Shown here: positions 12,582 through 13,079 of the stretch, piece after piece
Layout of the letters: every line of letters starts with the position of its first letter
Numbering within the stretch: the stretch's first letter is position 1
Assembly: GCA_910577075.1 (NCBI GenBank)
Contig: CAJTKV010000033.1
Location: 7,072 to 20,150, forward strand
Length of the DNA stretch: 13,079 nucleotides
DNA from: an uncultured Bacilli bacterium
GTDB lineage: Bacteria; Bacillota_I; Bacilli_A; RF39; UBA660
Direction: 5' to 3'
The notes under the pieces: generated by a model
What the model saw: only the letters and a program-made list of their open reading frames with translations
Databases searched by the model: none
Told to the model about the DNA's origin: nothing
Position numbers and translations under genes: made by a program

Positions 12582-13079
12582 ATGTCATTTGTAAAGGCAA
12601 AAGAACATTTAAAAAAATATGGACTAGAAGAAAAGATTATGGAATTTGCTGTTTCGTCAGCAACCGTTTTGGAAGCAGCAGAGGCGATTAATTGCAAGGA
12701 AGAGGAAATAGTTAAGACCTTATCCTTTATTGTGGGAGAAATACCTATTTTAATTGCCGTGGCAGGAGATTCTAAAATTGATAATAGCAAGTTTAAATCA
12801 GAATTTAAAACAAAGGCCAAGATGATTCCTTTTGCCGATGTGGAAAAATTGATAGGGCATGCAGTAGGTGGAGTTTGTCCCTTTGGCATAAATGATGATG
12901 TTGAGGTCTACTTAGATTCTTCATTAAAACGCTTAAATGTTCTCTATCCCGCTTGTGGCAGTTCTAATAGTGCCGTTAAACTCACAATAGATGAATTAAT
13001 GGAAGCTTCTAATTTTAAAAAATGGATAGATGTTTGTAAGGAAGGATATCAATTTTTCCACATCGGCAAAAGGAATCAT
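12582..13079 (+). CDS. YbaK/EbsC-family aminoacyl-tRNA deacylase-like protein, 3' end outside window
   Basis: The frame from ATG 12582 stays open for 166 codons to the window edge. The YbaK/EbsC fold is evident: VSSATVLEAAEAINC (24-38), the conserved lysine K45 in EEIVKTLSFIVG, PILIAVAGDSKID (55-67), the loop GHAVGGVCPFG (92-102) and VEVYLDSSL (108-115). Family members hydrolyse mischarged aminoacyl-tRNA, for example Cys- or Ala-tRNA(Pro), and act in the cytoplasm in trans to prolyl-tRNA synthetase. Substrate specificity is not evident here. Such proteins often end near the WIDVCK segment (148-153), but this one continues for at least 13 residues. The SD is weak (AGAGAG about 12 bases upstream), consistent with coupling to the DUF4299 gene. 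Confidence 0.9.
   Translation, partial: MSFVKAKEHLKKYGLEEKIMEFAVSSATVLEAAEAINCKEEEIVKTLSFIVGEIPILIAVAGDSKIDNSKFKSEFKTKAKMIPFADVEKLIGHAVGGVCPFGINDDVEVYLDSSLKRLNVLYPACGSSNSAVKLTIDELMEASNFKKWIDVCKEGYQFFHIGKRNH

Noticed and set aside
1..13079. Mobile element, phage region, CRISPR array or tRNA/rRNA genes
   Set aside because: I found no transposase, integrase, direct repeat array, attachment site or cloverleaf-like sequence, and gene order and codon use look uniform.

Overview
The window looks like chromosomal DNA from a low-GC member of the Bacillota. My best guess is Bacilli or an Erysipelotrichales/RF39-like gut lineage. The evidence is an AT-rich composition (about 30% GC by eye), strong AGGAGG-type Shine-Dalgarno sites, sigma-A and extended -10 promoters, short hairpin-plus-T terminators, and Bacillota-type families (YtrA-like GntR, CadC-like ArsR, DUF4299, DUF3781, DUF4026). 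Tryptophan is TGG and TGA is used as a stop at 6783-6785, so the genetic code looks standard. Every gene I can support is on the + strand. I saw no tRNA, rRNA, insertion sequence, integrase or CRISPR array.

Layout. (1) 1-111: the 3' end of a short-chain dehydrogenase/reductase gene and its terminator. (2) 140-4542: a probable single transcription unit with one good promoter at the front, one terminator at the end and no terminator between. It encodes a DUF523 (TudS/YbbK-like) Fe-S protein, a methyltransferase fused to an aminoglycoside-phosphotransferase-like kinase that is broken by an in-frame TAA, a DUF4026-DUF2314 protein, a DUF3781 protein, a DUF3592-like membrane protein and a secreted Cys/His-rich repeat protein. 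(3) 4558-6520: a self-regulated YtrA-type operon (GntR repressor, ABC ATPase, ABC permease) with a clear palindromic operator just after the -10 box. (4) 6524-8355: three genes of unknown function (a 73-aa DUF7662-like protein, a 411-aa unrecognised protein, a DUF5661-like protein), closed by a terminator that overlaps the last stop codon. (5) 8357-10942: a cadmium/zinc resistance operon (CadC-like repressor, free-standing HMA metal-binding protein, P1B-type ATPase) with two matching inverted-repeat operators over the promoter. (6) 10946-13079: an MmcQ/YjbR protein, then a DUF4299 protein and the start of a YbaK/EbsC-type deacylase gene that runs off the window.

Regions 3 and 5 are well-understood regulated transport modules. 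The less explained parts are the 208-4483 gene string (a Fe-S protein, a methyltransferase-kinase fusion with a premature stop, several DUF proteins, and a secreted protein with a 19-residue Cys periodicity) and the 6564-8034 pair. I do not see proof of a new defence or biosynthetic system, but these two regions are where I would look.
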